From positions 1-53,251 of the IMG/VR virus record IMGVR_UViG_3300034110_000160: a DNA stretch of 53,251 nucleotides, one strand, 5' to 3'. Positions 27,172 through 36,100 of this stretch are shown here, one piece after another. The notes beneath the pieces are model-generated. The model saw nothing but the letters and a program-made list of their open reading frames with translations. It did no database searches and was not told the origin of the DNA. This DNA comes from a virus. Both the position numbers and the translations under genes were made by a program. Within the stretch, counting starts at the first letter, position 1. Each line of letters opens with the position of its first letter.

Positions 27172-27517
27172 TTTTCCTTCAGGAATAGCCGTCAAAACTG
27201 ACAAGGCTACCTATTGGATTAAAGATGGCAAAAGATATAAACTAATATCTGATCGGGCCACGGACTCTTGGTTATTTACAACTGTAAATGCCACTGAGTC
27301 TGCCATATCTGATATAAAGCTGGTAGGAAAATTAGGATTTAGAGACGGCACCTTGATAAAAAACATTGCAGATGGTAAGATATATCTTATCTCGCAAAAC
27401 AAAAGGCGGCATGTAGTAAGTCCAGATATATTTATTCAATATGGATTAGATAGATCTAACGTACTTGAAGTAAGTGATTTAGAAGTAAATATGCATGACT
27501 TAGGAGAAAATTTATGA
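27113..27517 (+). CDS. Hypothetical protein with K-Y-L-I repeat motifs
   Basis: 134 residues from the ATG at 27113, which has GGAAG nearby but overlaps the previous gene by 59 bases; a GTG at 27155 would shorten the overlap. Two related units are visible: DKATYWIKDGKRYKLIS and IADGKIYLISQNKRRHVVSP, a pattern seen in surface and wall-linked actinobacterial proteins in which a beta hairpin is followed by a residue-number-like loop (FIQYGLDRSNVLEV). It overlaps the next gene's ATG by four bases. Its place between fibre genes and a lectin-like protein suggests a tail-tip accessory protein. Confidence 0.6.
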   Translation: MLKRKPKRNTQTALVSQPTNFPSGIAVKTDKATYWIKDGKRYKLISDRATDSWLFTTVNATESAISDIKLVGKLGFRDGTLIKNIADGKIYLISQNKRRHVVSPDIFIQYGLDRSNVLEVSDLEVNMHDLGENL

Positions 27518-27942
27518 CTGACATTTTTGCAGCGGGAGAGCCTTTAGACATATCTAAACTCAACGCCTTTAATAAACAGCTTACAGATCTAGAAGCTAAG
27601 CTGGACGTGTATACAAAACAACAATCAATAAATGACTCAACAGTAGTATCTCTTATTATAAGAGGAGGATCTACTGGACAAGACTTAACTCCAGAAGTCA
27701 ATAAAGAAAAATCTGTGACGTGCTCATTTGGGTCTGGATTTAAAGCAGGAACATCTCCTTATGTAGTTGTAACTCCTTACGGTATTGGTGCAAATTCTGT
27801 TGCGCCTATGATTTATTACGTTGGTGGAGGATATAATAATACTTCATTTAATATTCGTTATTATTTATTGGGCAATTCTGGTATAGAAACTGCAATTGGA
27901 AAATTTGGATTTAACTGGATAGCCGTAGGTCAACCAGCATAA
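27514..27942 (+). CDS. Lectin-like tail protein (H-type lectin fold, probable)
   Basis: 142 residues. An N-terminal coiled coil (LNAFNKQLTDLEAKLDVYTK) likely makes a trimer. The C-terminal 90 residues are beta-rich and end in KFGFNWIAVGQPA, the signature of H-type-lectin-like domains found at the tips of phage fibres (VTCSFGSGFKAGTSPYVVVT earlier in the domain). Such domains bind sugars on the host surface. It is the last gene of the tail region, followed at once by a promoter and a strong terminator. Confidence 0.65.
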   Translation: MTDIFAAGEPLDISKLNAFNKQLTDLEAKLDVYTKQQSINDSTVVSLIIRGGSTGQDLTPEVNKEKSVTCSFGSGFKAGTSPYVVVTPYGIGANSVAPMIYYVGGGYNNTSFNIRYYLLGNSGIETAIGKFGFNWIAVGQPA

Positions 27943-27944
27943 TA

Positions 27945-27972
27945 TTGACAATCTTTTAAAATATGTTACAAT
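27945..27972 (+). promoter_or_regulatory. Strong promoter at the tail / replication boundary
   Basis: Perfect TTGACA (27945-27950), 16-base spacer, TACAAT (27967-27972) with TG at 27964-27965. It begins two bases after the last tail stop codon. The predicted start near 27979 is only about six bases before a terminator hairpin. Confidence 0.7.
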
Positions 27973-27984
27973 TGCTGTAACCTC

Positions 27985-28009
27985 AAAGTCACGTACCCGT
28001 GACTTTTTT
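27985..28009 (+). terminator. Strong rho-independent terminator (or attenuator)
   Basis: AAAGTCACG (27985-27993), loop TACC, CGTGACTTT (27998-28006) and more T to 28009: a nine-base perfect stem with a six-base T run. It ends the tail operon and also stands between the promoter at 27945 and the replication genes. Confidence 0.85.
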
Positions 28010-28024
28010 ACATTAAGGTAGATT

Positions 28025-28825
28025 ATGAGTAATGATTTAAAGTGGATGCTATCATCCGATCAGCAGTTCCCTTATCAAGATGACAAAATGATTGCCTTGT
28101 GGTTCAAGGTTATGAAATGGTTTAAACCAGATGTAGTAGATTATTTGGGCGATACGGATGATCAGGCTTGCTATAGTAAATATACAGAAGGAAGATCAGC
28201 AGAATTTTTAAATTATCACAAGACTGAGAGTGGCGATTTAATTGTACCAATGATGCGCCACGAGGCCAAAGGTGCAAGAGATTTTTATGCAAAGACTAGG
28301 GAGATGCTTCCTGATGCTCAATTATTTTCAGCTTTAGGTAATCACGATATTAGAGTATTTAATTATGTAGATGCCAAGCTGCCAGATTATATTAGTGAAG
28401 TTACTCCAGAATCTCTTTGGAGTCTAGACTCATTAGGGTATGAGTATATTTATTATAATGAATTGCCAAAGCGACGCTTTGGAGATATACATGTTCATCA
28501 TGGCCTTTCTGTTTCAGCAACTGGTGCTGTAAGAAAAGATATGGAAGATCTTCAAGTATCTTTAATCCGTGGTCACTCACACAGAATTGCTTCACATATG
28601 GTAACATATGAACTAAGAAATAATGGCGAAGGCGAAACCCTTCGTGGCTATGAAATTGGACACATGTGTGATGAAAAGAGTGATGGCATGAAATATAGTC
28701 AACATCATGACTGGCAAAAAGGATTTGCAATAGCACATATTGTAAATGATTATCCTCATATTCAAATGATCCACGTATCTCCAGACTACACTTGCGTAGT
28801 GGATGGGAAAACATTTAGCTTATGA
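28025..28825 (+). CDS. Calcineurin-like metallophosphoesterase
   Basis: 266 residues with the ordered metal-binding motifs of the family: SSDQQFPYQDD near the start, YLGDTDDQ, ALGNHDIR, VHHGLSV and RGHSHR. Such enzymes hydrolyse phosphoesters (nucleotides, nucleic-acid ends or cyclic nucleotides) using two metal ions. AAGG lies seven bases before the ATG. The gene opens the replication block and overlaps the following zinc-finger gene by four bases. In phage it may act in DNA end processing or in countering host signalling nucleotides; the substrate cannot be read from sequence. Confidence 0.85.
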   Translation: MSNDLKWMLSSDQQFPYQDDKMIALWFKVMKWFKPDVVDYLGDTDDQACYSKYTEGRSAEFLNYHKTESGDLIVPMMRHEAKGARDFYAKTREMLPDAQLFSALGNHDIRVFNYVDAKLPDYISEVTPESLWSLDSLGYEYIYYNELPKRRFGDIHVHHGLSVSATGAVRKDMEDLQVSLIRGHSHRIASHMVTYELRNNGEGETLRGYEIGHMCDEKSDGMKYSQHHDWQKGFAIAHIVNDYPHIQMIHVSPDYTCVVDGKTFSL

Positions 28826-29010
28826 TGACGTGTCAGAGATGTAAGGGTAGAGTATTTATTGACAGAGTATTCTCTCAGAAATTACATATGGAACTGTTCT
28901 GCGTAATGTGCGGAAAACGGTGGATGATTAATAAAGAAACTAATAAGTTGGCAAAATGGCTAGAAAAAATGGAAGAAAAGTACGCAAAGCTTTTCTTTAT
29001 TTCTTCCTAA
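28822..29010 (+). CDS. Small zinc-ribbon protein
   Basis: 62 residues with two CxxC knuckles, CQRC near the start and CVMC about 25 residues later, a typical four-cysteine zinc ribbon, followed by a basic/charged helix (NKLAKWLEKMEEKYAKL). It starts in a four-base overlap with the phosphoesterase gene; a second ATG three bases later is equally possible. Its last 55 bases are also the start of the next gene in another frame. A nucleic-acid or protein-contact role is likely, but nothing more specific can be said. Confidence 0.7.
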   Translation: MMTCQRCKGRVFIDRVFSQKLHMELFCVMCGKRWMINKETNKLAKWLEKMEEKYAKLFFISS

Positions 29011-29438
29011 ACGATAAGCTGCATAAGGTATTAAATTCATCTAGGTCAAAAGATGAGTTAGTTGCTTGGTGCTATCCTGATAAAAAAAGAGTTTTATATT
29101 CTTATTCTCAGGTAAATAAGTATATGGAAAATGCTTATAGCACCAGACAAGTATCTGTCTTGTTAAACAAGCATAAGGTAACTATTGAGGATTATATTTT
29201 AGAGGGTAAGATTAAAGCTCCTTCTAAAGTTTATCCAATTGGTAATCCAGAAAGCACATGGTCTAAGTATATGTTTAATCAATCAGACATACTAGATTTA
29301 CATCAGTTTATATTGGATGCTGGTCATTCAAAAGAGGTTCCGTCAAAAACAGAATTGATGGCTCTTCTCAAACACAACATGATATTGTATACTAGAACAG
29401 AAGAGGGCAACTTTGTCCCAGTATGGAAGGCGGAATAA
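28956..29438 (+). CDS. MerR/excisionase-like DNA-binding protein
   Basis: 160 residues. The central part YSTRQVSVLLNKHKVTIEDY plus ILEGKIKAPSKVY has the helix-turn-helix and wing pattern of MerR/excisionase-type domains (HTH_17), with a later segment (KYMFNQSDILDLHQFILDA) that matches the 'run over the row' extension. The N-terminus is basic (MARKNGRKVRKAFLYF). It may be an early regulator or a recombination-directionality-like protein; no integrase is visible in the window, so I favour regulator. The start overlaps the zinc-ribbon gene by 55 bases, which is unusually long. Confidence 0.6.
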   Translation: MARKNGRKVRKAFLYFFLNDKLHKVLNSSRSKDELVAWCYPDKKRVLYSYSQVNKYMENAYSTRQVSVLLNKHKVTIEDYILEGKIKAPSKVYPIGNPESTWSKYMFNQSDILDLHQFILDAGHSKEVPSKTELMALLKHNMILYTRTEEGNFVPVWKAE

Positions 29439-29644
29439 TGTCAGAAACTGTAGTTAAAGTAGACCTATCGTTTACTAGAAATCTTGGTAACTATGAATCA
29501 ATTAAAATTGGCATAGGCATTGAGGATATTGTTAGACATGGTGAAACAGTTGAAACCGCCACAGAGAGAGTTTATAAATTTGTTGAAGAAAAGCTTATTC
29601 AGAAAACTACCGAGGTGGAAGAAGAACTAAAGAGTGGCAAATGA
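29438..29644 (+). CDS. Small hypothetical replication-region protein
   Basis: 68 residues from the ATG at 29438, in a TAATG overlap; another in-frame ATG at 29423 lies inside the previous gene. The sequence KVDLSFTRNLGNYESIKIGI is a beta hairpin that recurs in small proteins next to phage helicase genes, followed by helices (TATERVYKFVEEKLIQKTTE). Unknown function. It overlaps the next gene by 11 bases. Confidence 0.65.
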   Translation: MSETVVKVDLSFTRNLGNYESIKIGIGIEDIVRHGETVETATERVYKFVEEKLIQKTTEVEEELKSGK

Positions 29645-29957
29645 GAAAGAGCCTTACATACTAATTAGTCTATATCAATCTTTATATAAAGATAAGTATG
29701 GCAAAACTCCCACCATGAATAAATTTCGTGAAAAGTGGGCAATGCAGGATGTAATTGATAGTGTAGGGTTTGAACGTGCTAAAGAACTTTTAATTTATTA
29801 TTTTAATTTAAATAAGAGTGGTCACCCACTTCAATTCTTTTTCTTTAACTTTGACAAGATTCAGAACAATAAAGTAGAATTAGAAAAAGATAAAGAGCGA
29901 CGTAGAATCCTAATGAAGGAAACTAAAAAAATGGTTGAAGAAGGCGGAATAGCATGA
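29634..29957 (+). CDS. Possible helicase loader / replication accessory protein
   Basis: 107 residues from a GTG start (an ATG six bases later is out of frame). Predicted all-helical: YILISLYQSLYKDKYGKTPT, then GFERAKELLIYYFNLNKSGH and a long basic/acidic C-terminal helix (KDKERRRILMKETKKMVEE). It lies directly upstream of the DnaB-like helicase with a four-base overlap, the usual place of phage helicase loaders, which are small helical proteins of low sequence conservation. The assignment is from place and shape. Confidence 0.5.
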   Translation: MANEKEPYILISLYQSLYKDKYGKTPTMNKFREKWAMQDVIDSVGFERAKELLIYYFNLNKSGHPLQFFFFNFDKIQNNKVELEKDKERRRILMKETKKMVEEGGIA

Positions 29958-31192
29958 ATACAGAAGCAACATTAATTTCTGCAGTATGTAAGAATAAAGA
30001 TATTAGCACCCTGCTTGCCGACAATGTTGATGAAATATTTACATCCCATAAAGATATTTGGGAAGGCCTAAAGTCATATTACTATAAGTTTAAGGCTGTC
30101 CCAGAAGTAGGCGTTCTAATGGAACGCTTTAAAGATTTTGAGCCAGTAGAAGTAAAAGCTGAGACTGGATATTATCTAGATAAACTTAAGAATGAATTCC
30201 TTTCAAATAAACTTAAGACTATTATTCTTAAGAGTGGATCTATGCTTAAAGAAGATGCCGCATCTAGAGTTTTATCTGAAATGCAATCGCAGCTTGCTTC
30301 GCTTAGTAAATTTACTAGCAACGTTCGTGACCTAGATGTTACTGATGCAGAAAATGCGGCACGACATTTCGAAGCAGTTAAAGTTCGTTCTGCTGAAATG
30401 GGTGGCTCTCCAGGAATTAAAACTGGATTCGATGCAATTGACTTAGCCTATCCTACTGGAATGGCTCCAGGACACCTTATCGTGGCCATTGGCTGGCCAG
30501 GAAGAGGAAAGACATGGTTTACATCCTATCTAGCTTGCAAGGCTTGGGAGCAGGGCTTCAAGCCCATGATCGTTTCCCTTGAAATGTCTCCAGAGAATAT
30601 GCGTGATCGTATTTATACTATGATGGGTTCTGGATTATTTAAGGCCAGTGATTTGTCTAAGGGTGATATTAATATTGATGATTTCCGTTCATGGTCTAAG
30701 AAAAAGTTTGATAACAAGAACGGTTTTGTTTTGGTATCTAACGAGGGAATGGCTGAAGTAACACCAGCAACTATTCAAGGAAAGATTGATCAACATAAAC
30801 CAGACTTAGTTATTCTAGATTATCATCAGTTGTTCTCTGATAATAAAAAGAGCATGGGAGCAACAGAACGTAACATGAATATCTCTAGAGAATTCAAGAT
30901 GCTTGCTATGACTAATAATATCCCAGTTATTGATATTACTGCTGCGACTATGGATGATATTTCAGATCAAGATGCTCCACCAATGCTATCTCAAGTAGCA
31001 TGGTCTAAAGCTATTGAGTATGATGCTGACATGGCCATTGCTATTCACAGATATACTGGAACAAATATGATCGAAGTGGTTTCAAGAAAGAACCGTCATG
31101 GTCAAGAGTTCGGAATGTATTTAGACTGGGATATCAATCGTGGTATCGTTAAAGAAATTTATGAGAATCCACTAACAAAGAATGAATCATAA
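29954..31192 (+). CDS. dnaB: Replicative DNA helicase, DnaB-like
   Basis: 412 residues. An N-terminal helical domain (1-140) is followed by a RecA-like ATPase: Walker A GWPGRGKT at 180-187, H1a region, Walker B PDLVILDYHQL near 282, and downstream motifs (IEYDADMAIAIHRY, EVVSRKNRHGQEFG) of the DnaB/SF4 family. As a hexamer it unwinds DNA 5' to 3' at the fork and recruits primase. The neighbouring genes are a putative loader and a DnaG-like primase. Arg is frequently CGT in this gene, unlike many tail genes. Confidence 0.9.
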   Translation: MNTEATLISAVCKNKDISTLLADNVDEIFTSHKDIWEGLKSYYYKFKAVPEVGVLMERFKDFEPVEVKAETGYYLDKLKNEFLSNKLKTIILKSGSMLKEDAASRVLSEMQSQLASLSKFTSNVRDLDVTDAENAARHFEAVKVRSAEMGGSPGIKTGFDAIDLAYPTGMAPGHLIVAIGWPGRGKTWFTSYLACKAWEQGFKPMIVSLEMSPENMRDRIYTMMGSGLFKASDLSKGDINIDDFRSWSKKKFDNKNGFVLVSNEGMAEVTPATIQGKIDQHKPDLVILDYHQLFSDNKKSMGATERNMNISREFKMLAMTNNIPVIDITAATMDDISDQDAPPMLSQVAWSKAIEYDADMAIAIHRYTGTNMIEVVSRKNRHGQEFGMYLDWDINRGIVKEIYENPLTKNES

Positions 31193-31484
31193 AAATATAA
31201 AAAGATTTCAAATTAATGTTGAGTTTCATGATGATTCTGATATGATCAGGATTAAAGCTCAGTACGAAAGTCTTTTGTCTCAAGACATGAGAGGTAAAGG
31301 ATATGCCAAAGTGCTTGACATAGACACTAACTTTTCAGTACAATTTACAGGTGAAACATGGTCATTCTTAATGACTATGTATGGAGTATACGTAGGAAAG
31401 AGGAAGGCATGGCAATCAGAGGGAATTACGCAAGGAAAATTGATTCCACGCATTATGCGCCAGCACACATTAAGTCAATTATAA
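31182..31484 (+). CDS. Hypothetical protein overlapping the primase gene
   Basis: 100 residues. The sequence KRFQINVEFHDDSDMIRIKA is a beta-hairpin start, continuing with FSVQFTGETWSFLMTMYGVY. The start overlaps the helicase by 11 bases, and the last 76 bases also code the start of primase in another frame. No family recognised. Its steady reading frame and place in the replication operon argue that it is real. Confidence 0.6.
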   Translation: MNHKNIKRFQINVEFHDDSDMIRIKAQYESLLSQDMRGKGYAKVLDIDTNFSVQFTGETWSFLMTMYGVYVGKRKAWQSEGITQGKLIPRIMRQHTLSQL

Positions 31485-32407
31485 AAACTATTGGCTTAGA
31501 AGTAGTTGGAGAAACGTCTAATGACTTCCTATGTTATTGTCCATTTCATAGCAACAGGCATACCTCAAGCTTTAGCGTAAGCCGAGAAATAGGTGCCTTT
31601 ATTTGTTTCAACCCCTCATGCGGAGAGTCAGGAACTTTAGTTGAGTTAGTCAAACGTGTTCTTCACAAGAATGATTTTGAGGCTCTTAGATTTATTTCAT
31701 CTAAGGAGTCGGAAGCTTTAGAAAATTTTGATGAATTATTAAGTGGGGTAATGGAAGATAAACCAGACTTTATAGAGTTTCCGCAGGAAACATTAACTAA
31801 TTTACATAATGATTTAATTAAAAGCGAAGAAGCTAAACAGTATTTTTATTCTAGAAGAATAGACTTACAGTCTATTACACATTTTTCTTTAGGATATTCT
31901 CCAAAACAAAACATGGTTACGGTACCAGTTCATAGTCCAGACGGAACTCCAGTTGGGTTAGTTGGAAGATCAATATCTGAAAAGAAATTTAAAAACAGTA
32001 CAAACCTTCCACGCAGCAAAACTATGTTTAATATTCATCGTGCCAAGAAAATTGGTGACCATGTAATCATTGTTGAGTCTAGCTTTGATGCGATCCGTGT
32101 GCATCAAGCTGGATTCCCTAATGTTGTGGCTACCCTTGGTGGGCATATATCTTCAGAAAATATTGGTCTGCTTAATAGATATTTTAACAAGGTGACAATA
32201 ATGACAGACTCAGATTTGGCGGGTAGAGAATTAGGAGTTACAATATGTAGTAGGTTAAAAAATAAAGACCTATTGTGGGCTTCGTATTCTTATGGTAAGA
32301 TATATCCACATGATGCAAAAGATGTAGGCGATATGACTGATGAAGAAATTAAAACCTGTGTTAAAAATGCTGTATCCAATATAGAATACAGATCTTGGAA
32401 TGAATGA
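31409..32407 (+). CDS. dnaG: DNA primase, DnaG-like
   Basis: 332 residues from the ATG at 31409, which has GAGGAAGG just upstream; a longer in-frame start at 31358 would lie fully within the previous gene. A zinc-binding domain is visible: CPFH (Cys44, His47) with Cys66 and Cys71, followed by the TOPRIM core with VIIVESSFDAIRVHQAG and IMTDSDLAGRELG, giving the Glu and Asp-x-Asp metal residues. Shorter than bacterial DnaG, because it lacks the C-terminal helicase-binding domain. It would lay RNA primers at the fork opened by the adjacent DnaB-like helicase. Confidence 0.85.
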   Translation: MAIRGNYARKIDSTHYAPAHIKSIIKTIGLEVVGETSNDFLCYCPFHSNRHTSSFSVSREIGAFICFNPSCGESGTLVELVKRVLHKNDFEALRFISSKESEALENFDELLSGVMEDKPDFIEFPQETLTNLHNDLIKSEEAKQYFYSRRIDLQSITHFSLGYSPKQNMVTVPVHSPDGTPVGLVGRSISEKKFKNSTNLPRSKTMFNIHRAKKIGDHVIIVESSFDAIRVHQAGFPNVVATLGGHISSENIGLLNRYFNKVTIMTDSDLAGRELGVTICSRLKNKDLLWASYSYGKIYPHDAKDVGDMTDEEIKTCVKNAVSNIEYRSWNE

Positions 32408-32413
32408 TATAAT
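32385..32413 (+). promoter_or_regulatory. Extended -10 promoter for the ssDNA-binding protein
   Basis: AATACA (32385-32390), 17-base spacer, TATAAT (32408-32413) with TG at 32405-32406. Its -35 lies in the end of the primase gene. The leader of about 43 bases includes AAAGGAG before the ATG at 32463. Confidence 0.6.
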
Positions 32414-32462
32414 AGTAATACAGATGGATTTATACCATCAACTATAAGAAAAGGAGATACAA

Positions 32463-33134
32463 ATGGGTATCGTTAAAGGACTAAAAGACCTGAATAAGGT
32501 TATGGATAAGCCGCAATCAACAGGCGGAGACGGAACAAAAGCTCGCTGGGCAAAGTTGGAAGATTCTGAAAGTGTTAAGATTCGTTTCTTACAAGAATTA
32601 GATCCAGATTCACCAACTTATAATGAAAAGCACGGCTTGGGATTTATTGCTGTTGAACATACAAATCCAAAAGATTACCGTCGCAAAGCTCTATGCTCTA
32701 TGGATGACCAAGGCAAGTGCTATGGTTGCGAACAACATCGAAAAGACTACAAGGCAGGATGGAAAGGTCGTTCACGACTTTACATTAATGTACTTCTAGA
32801 TGATGGAAAAGAAGATCCTTATGTGGCAATTCTTTCACAAGGTTCAAGTGGAAAAACAATTACACCTACACTCATTGAGTATGCTGGTGAAATGGGATCG
32901 ATTACAAATCTCATGTGGCGCATTAAGCGTACAGGTACAAAGACAGACACAAGCTACACAATTATTCCTCTAGCCAAGGATGAAACAGCATTTGATGCAT
33001 CAAGTCTAGAACTATATGATCTTGAAACAACTGCTGTACGAGACCTACCTTATACAGAACAAGAAGCCTTCTTTGCTGGCGAAGGCGGACATGCTGAAGA
33101 GTCTTCTGCTACAAGTAGCAATCTAGACTGGTAA
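32463..33134 (+). CDS. Single-stranded DNA-binding protein (gp32-like, probable)
   Basis: 223 residues. A cysteine cluster (CSMDDQGKCYGCEQH) interrupts a beta-rich OB-like domain (VKIRFLQELDPDSPTY, RSRLYINVLLDDGKEDPYVA), and the C-terminus is acidic and ends EESSATSSNLDW, like the partner-binding tails of phage SSB proteins. T4 gp32-type proteins also carry a zinc knuckle within the DNA-binding core. It has its own promoter and a strong AAGGAGA ribosome site, and codons are CGT-rich, fitting an abundant early protein. A strong hairpin follows the gene. Confidence 0.75.
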   Translation: MGIVKGLKDLNKVMDKPQSTGGDGTKARWAKLEDSESVKIRFLQELDPDSPTYNEKHGLGFIAVEHTNPKDYRRKALCSMDDQGKCYGCEQHRKDYKAGWKGRSRLYINVLLDDGKEDPYVAILSQGSSGKTITPTLIEYAGEMGSITNLMWRIKRTGTKTDTSYTIIPLAKDETAFDASSLELYDLETTAVRDLPYTEQEAFFAGEGGHAEESSATSSNLDW

Positions 33135-33145
33135 TTATAACGACT

Positions 33146-33178
33146 GGGGCCAGTCACTAGACTGGCCCCTCTCTATTT
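33146..33178 (+). terminator. Hairpin terminator after the SSB gene
   Basis: GGGGCCAGTC (33146-33155), loop ACTA, GACTGGCCCC (33160-33169): a perfect ten-base stem followed by TCTCTATTT. The T tract is interrupted, so termination may be partial, letting some transcripts continue into the polymerase gene. Confidence 0.75.
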
Positions 33179-33194
33179 AGTAGAATTGGCGGAT

Positions 33195-36100
33195 ATGGAA
33201 AACAAAAGATTTACACATTTACATGTGCACTCATATTATTCTTTAATGGATGGATTAAACTCCCCTAAAGAATTGTGTCAGGCTGCTTTAGATGCTGGAC
33301 AAACTGCGATTGCAATTACAGATCATGGAACATTATCATCTCATCGTGATATGCAAATAGCGGCTAAAGAATTAGGCATCAAGCCAATTTTAGGAGTAGA
33401 AGCATATATTTCTCCAACAGATAGATTCGACAGATCATCAAAGACAGATAAATCTATTCAGGCATACAACCATATTATTTTGTTGGCTAAAAATAAAAAG
33501 GGTTTAGAAAATATTAACATTCTTCAAGAACTTGCTTGGAACGAAGGCTTTTACCATAAGCCACGAATTGATAGAGAGGTATTAAAAGAATATGCAGAAG
33601 GTATTATTGTTTTGTCTGGATGCCTCAACGGTCTTATTAGCAAAGCTATTGAGCGTGGAGAATTCTCTGAAGCAAAATTGGTACTCAAAGATTTTAAACA
33701 AACTTTCGCTGAAGATTTTTATATTGAGGTTCAATCTCACAATCCGCCAGAAATAAATTCAAAGCTTTTAGAATTAGCCGATGAACTTAAAATTAAGGCG
33801 GTGGCAACAGGAGATGCCCACTTTGCTAAAGAAGAAGATAGGATCCTAGAAGAAGCATTACTAATTCTATCAACATCTCCAAAGGCAGATAAAGAAACAG
33901 ACTTTGATATGTCTCGAAACATGAAGAATATGTTAGATAGATTTAACTATCTTTATCCAGATCGTAGAATTTCATTCCAAGACTATAATCTATTTATTCA
34001 AAGCCGTTCTGAGTTAGAGGCTGACTTTAATAAAGCTGGGATTAATCGAATAGACATTTATGAGAATACAATGGAGATTGCCGACAAGATCGGTGAATAT
34101 GACTTTAATCAAGGATTAGACCTTCTGCCCGTCCCAAAGACCGATGCCGATGAAAGACTACGGGATCTGGCTGAAAAGGGCTTAGAGAGCCTTGGGAAGG
34201 CTTCTGATGAGGTCTATGTGGCTCGCATGGAAGAAGAATTGGCAGTAATTGCCTCTAAAAACTTTGCCTCCTATTTCTTGGTAGTGGGAGATATGATTAA
34301 TTGGGCTAAGGATACAGGAATCCGAGTTGGTCCAGGACGTGGTTCGGCAGCAGGATCTTTAGTCTGCTATGCCCTAGGAATTACAGATGTTGATCCAATT
34401 AAATATGACCTGTTGTTTTTCCGATTTATTAATCCAGAGCGTAATGACTTTCCAGATATTGATACAGACTTTGAAGACCGTCGTCGTAAAGAAGTTAAAG
34501 AGTATTTAAAGAAGAGGTTTAAGCATGTAGCTTCAATTTCTACATATACTTATTTTAAAGATAAGGGTGTAGTCCGTGATGCTGCTCGTGTATTTATGGT
34601 TCCACTTCAAGAAGTTAATCGTGCTTTAAAACCAGTAGATACTTTTGAAGATTTTATGGAGTCACCAAATACTAAAGAATTTAGAATGAGATACCCAGAA
34701 GTTGTTTGGCTTGCCGAAAGATTGCGTGGCCGAATTCGTTCTGTTGGAGTCCATGCCGCAGGTGTTGTAGTTGCTAAAGATGATTTAAGAAAGTATGCTC
34801 CAGTTGAATCTAGAGAAGATGCTCAAGATAAAGTTTCTGGTCGTATTCCAGTTGTCGCATATGATATGGACACTGTGGCAGACATTGGATTAATTAAGTT
34901 AGATGCTTTAGGATTAAAAACTCTTTCTGTTATATCTGACACTCTATCTTCAATTAAAGAGAGACATAAGAAAGAAATAAACCTTTCAGAATTGACACTG
35001 GATGATCCTAAAGTTTATAAGATGTTAAGTGAAGGATACACTAAGGGAGTATTTCAAGCTGAAGCGACACCCTACACAAATCTGCTTATGAAGATGGGTG
35101 TAGATAAGTTTGAAGACTTAGTTGCATCTAATGCCTTAGTCCGTCCAGGCGCCATGAATACTGTTGGTGCTGCCTACATTGACCGTAAAAACGGAAGAGA
35201 AGCAGTAGATTACAGCCATGTATTAATGAAAGAGTTCACCGAAAACACATATGGTGTTATTATATATCAAGAGCAAGTTATGCAAGCATGTGTTTACCTA
35301 GGAGGAATGTCTTGGTCAGAAGCGGATAAAGTTCGTAAGATCATTGGCAAAAAGAAAGATGCAAAAGAATTCGACCAGTTCAAAGATAAGTTTATTGAGG
35401 GCGCTTCTGGGCATATCTCGAAAAAGAAAGCGGAGCAGTTATGGCATGACTTTGAAGCTCATGCTGGTTATTCGTTTAACCGTTCTCATGCTGTTGCTTA
35501 TTCCATGCTTTCTTATTATACAGCTTGGCTTAAAACTTATTATCCTTTGGAATTTATGTTTTCAATTCTTAAAAATGAAAATGATAAAGATGCGAGAACC
35601 GAATATTTAATTGAAGCAAAGCGACTTGGGTTACGTATCATGCTTCCTCATGTCAATGAATCTGACATATACTTTTCATTACAGGATGGCGGAATTAGAT
35701 TTGGACTTGCCGAAGTAAAGTTTATATCCGACAATATTGCTAATAAAATTATGGAGAAGCGCCCATTTAAAGACTACGCAGAACTAATTGATAAGGCTTC
35801 TAAAAAAGGTAGCGGCATTAATAGCCGAGCAATTGAAGCACTAAATGCAATTGGTGGTGCAGCGTTTGAAGATAATCCAAGAATTGGTAATGAAAAAGAT
35901 AACTATTACGAATATTTAGGAATACCTACTTTTAACTTGGCTGGCATTCCTCCACGCATTAAGGCGCAAGCTAGACCAATTGATGACTTTGATGATCTAG
36001 GATCTTTTGTTATGTTTGGAATGGTCAAAAGTATCAAGCGTGGAACTGGTTGGGCAAGAGTAGAGTTGGTAGATGAAACTGGAACTATTGGATTATTCCA

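Noticed and set aside
28956-29438. MerR/excisionase-like protein as evidence for a temperate phage
   Set aside because: No integrase, attachment site or repressor is visible in the window; the domain is also common in regulators.
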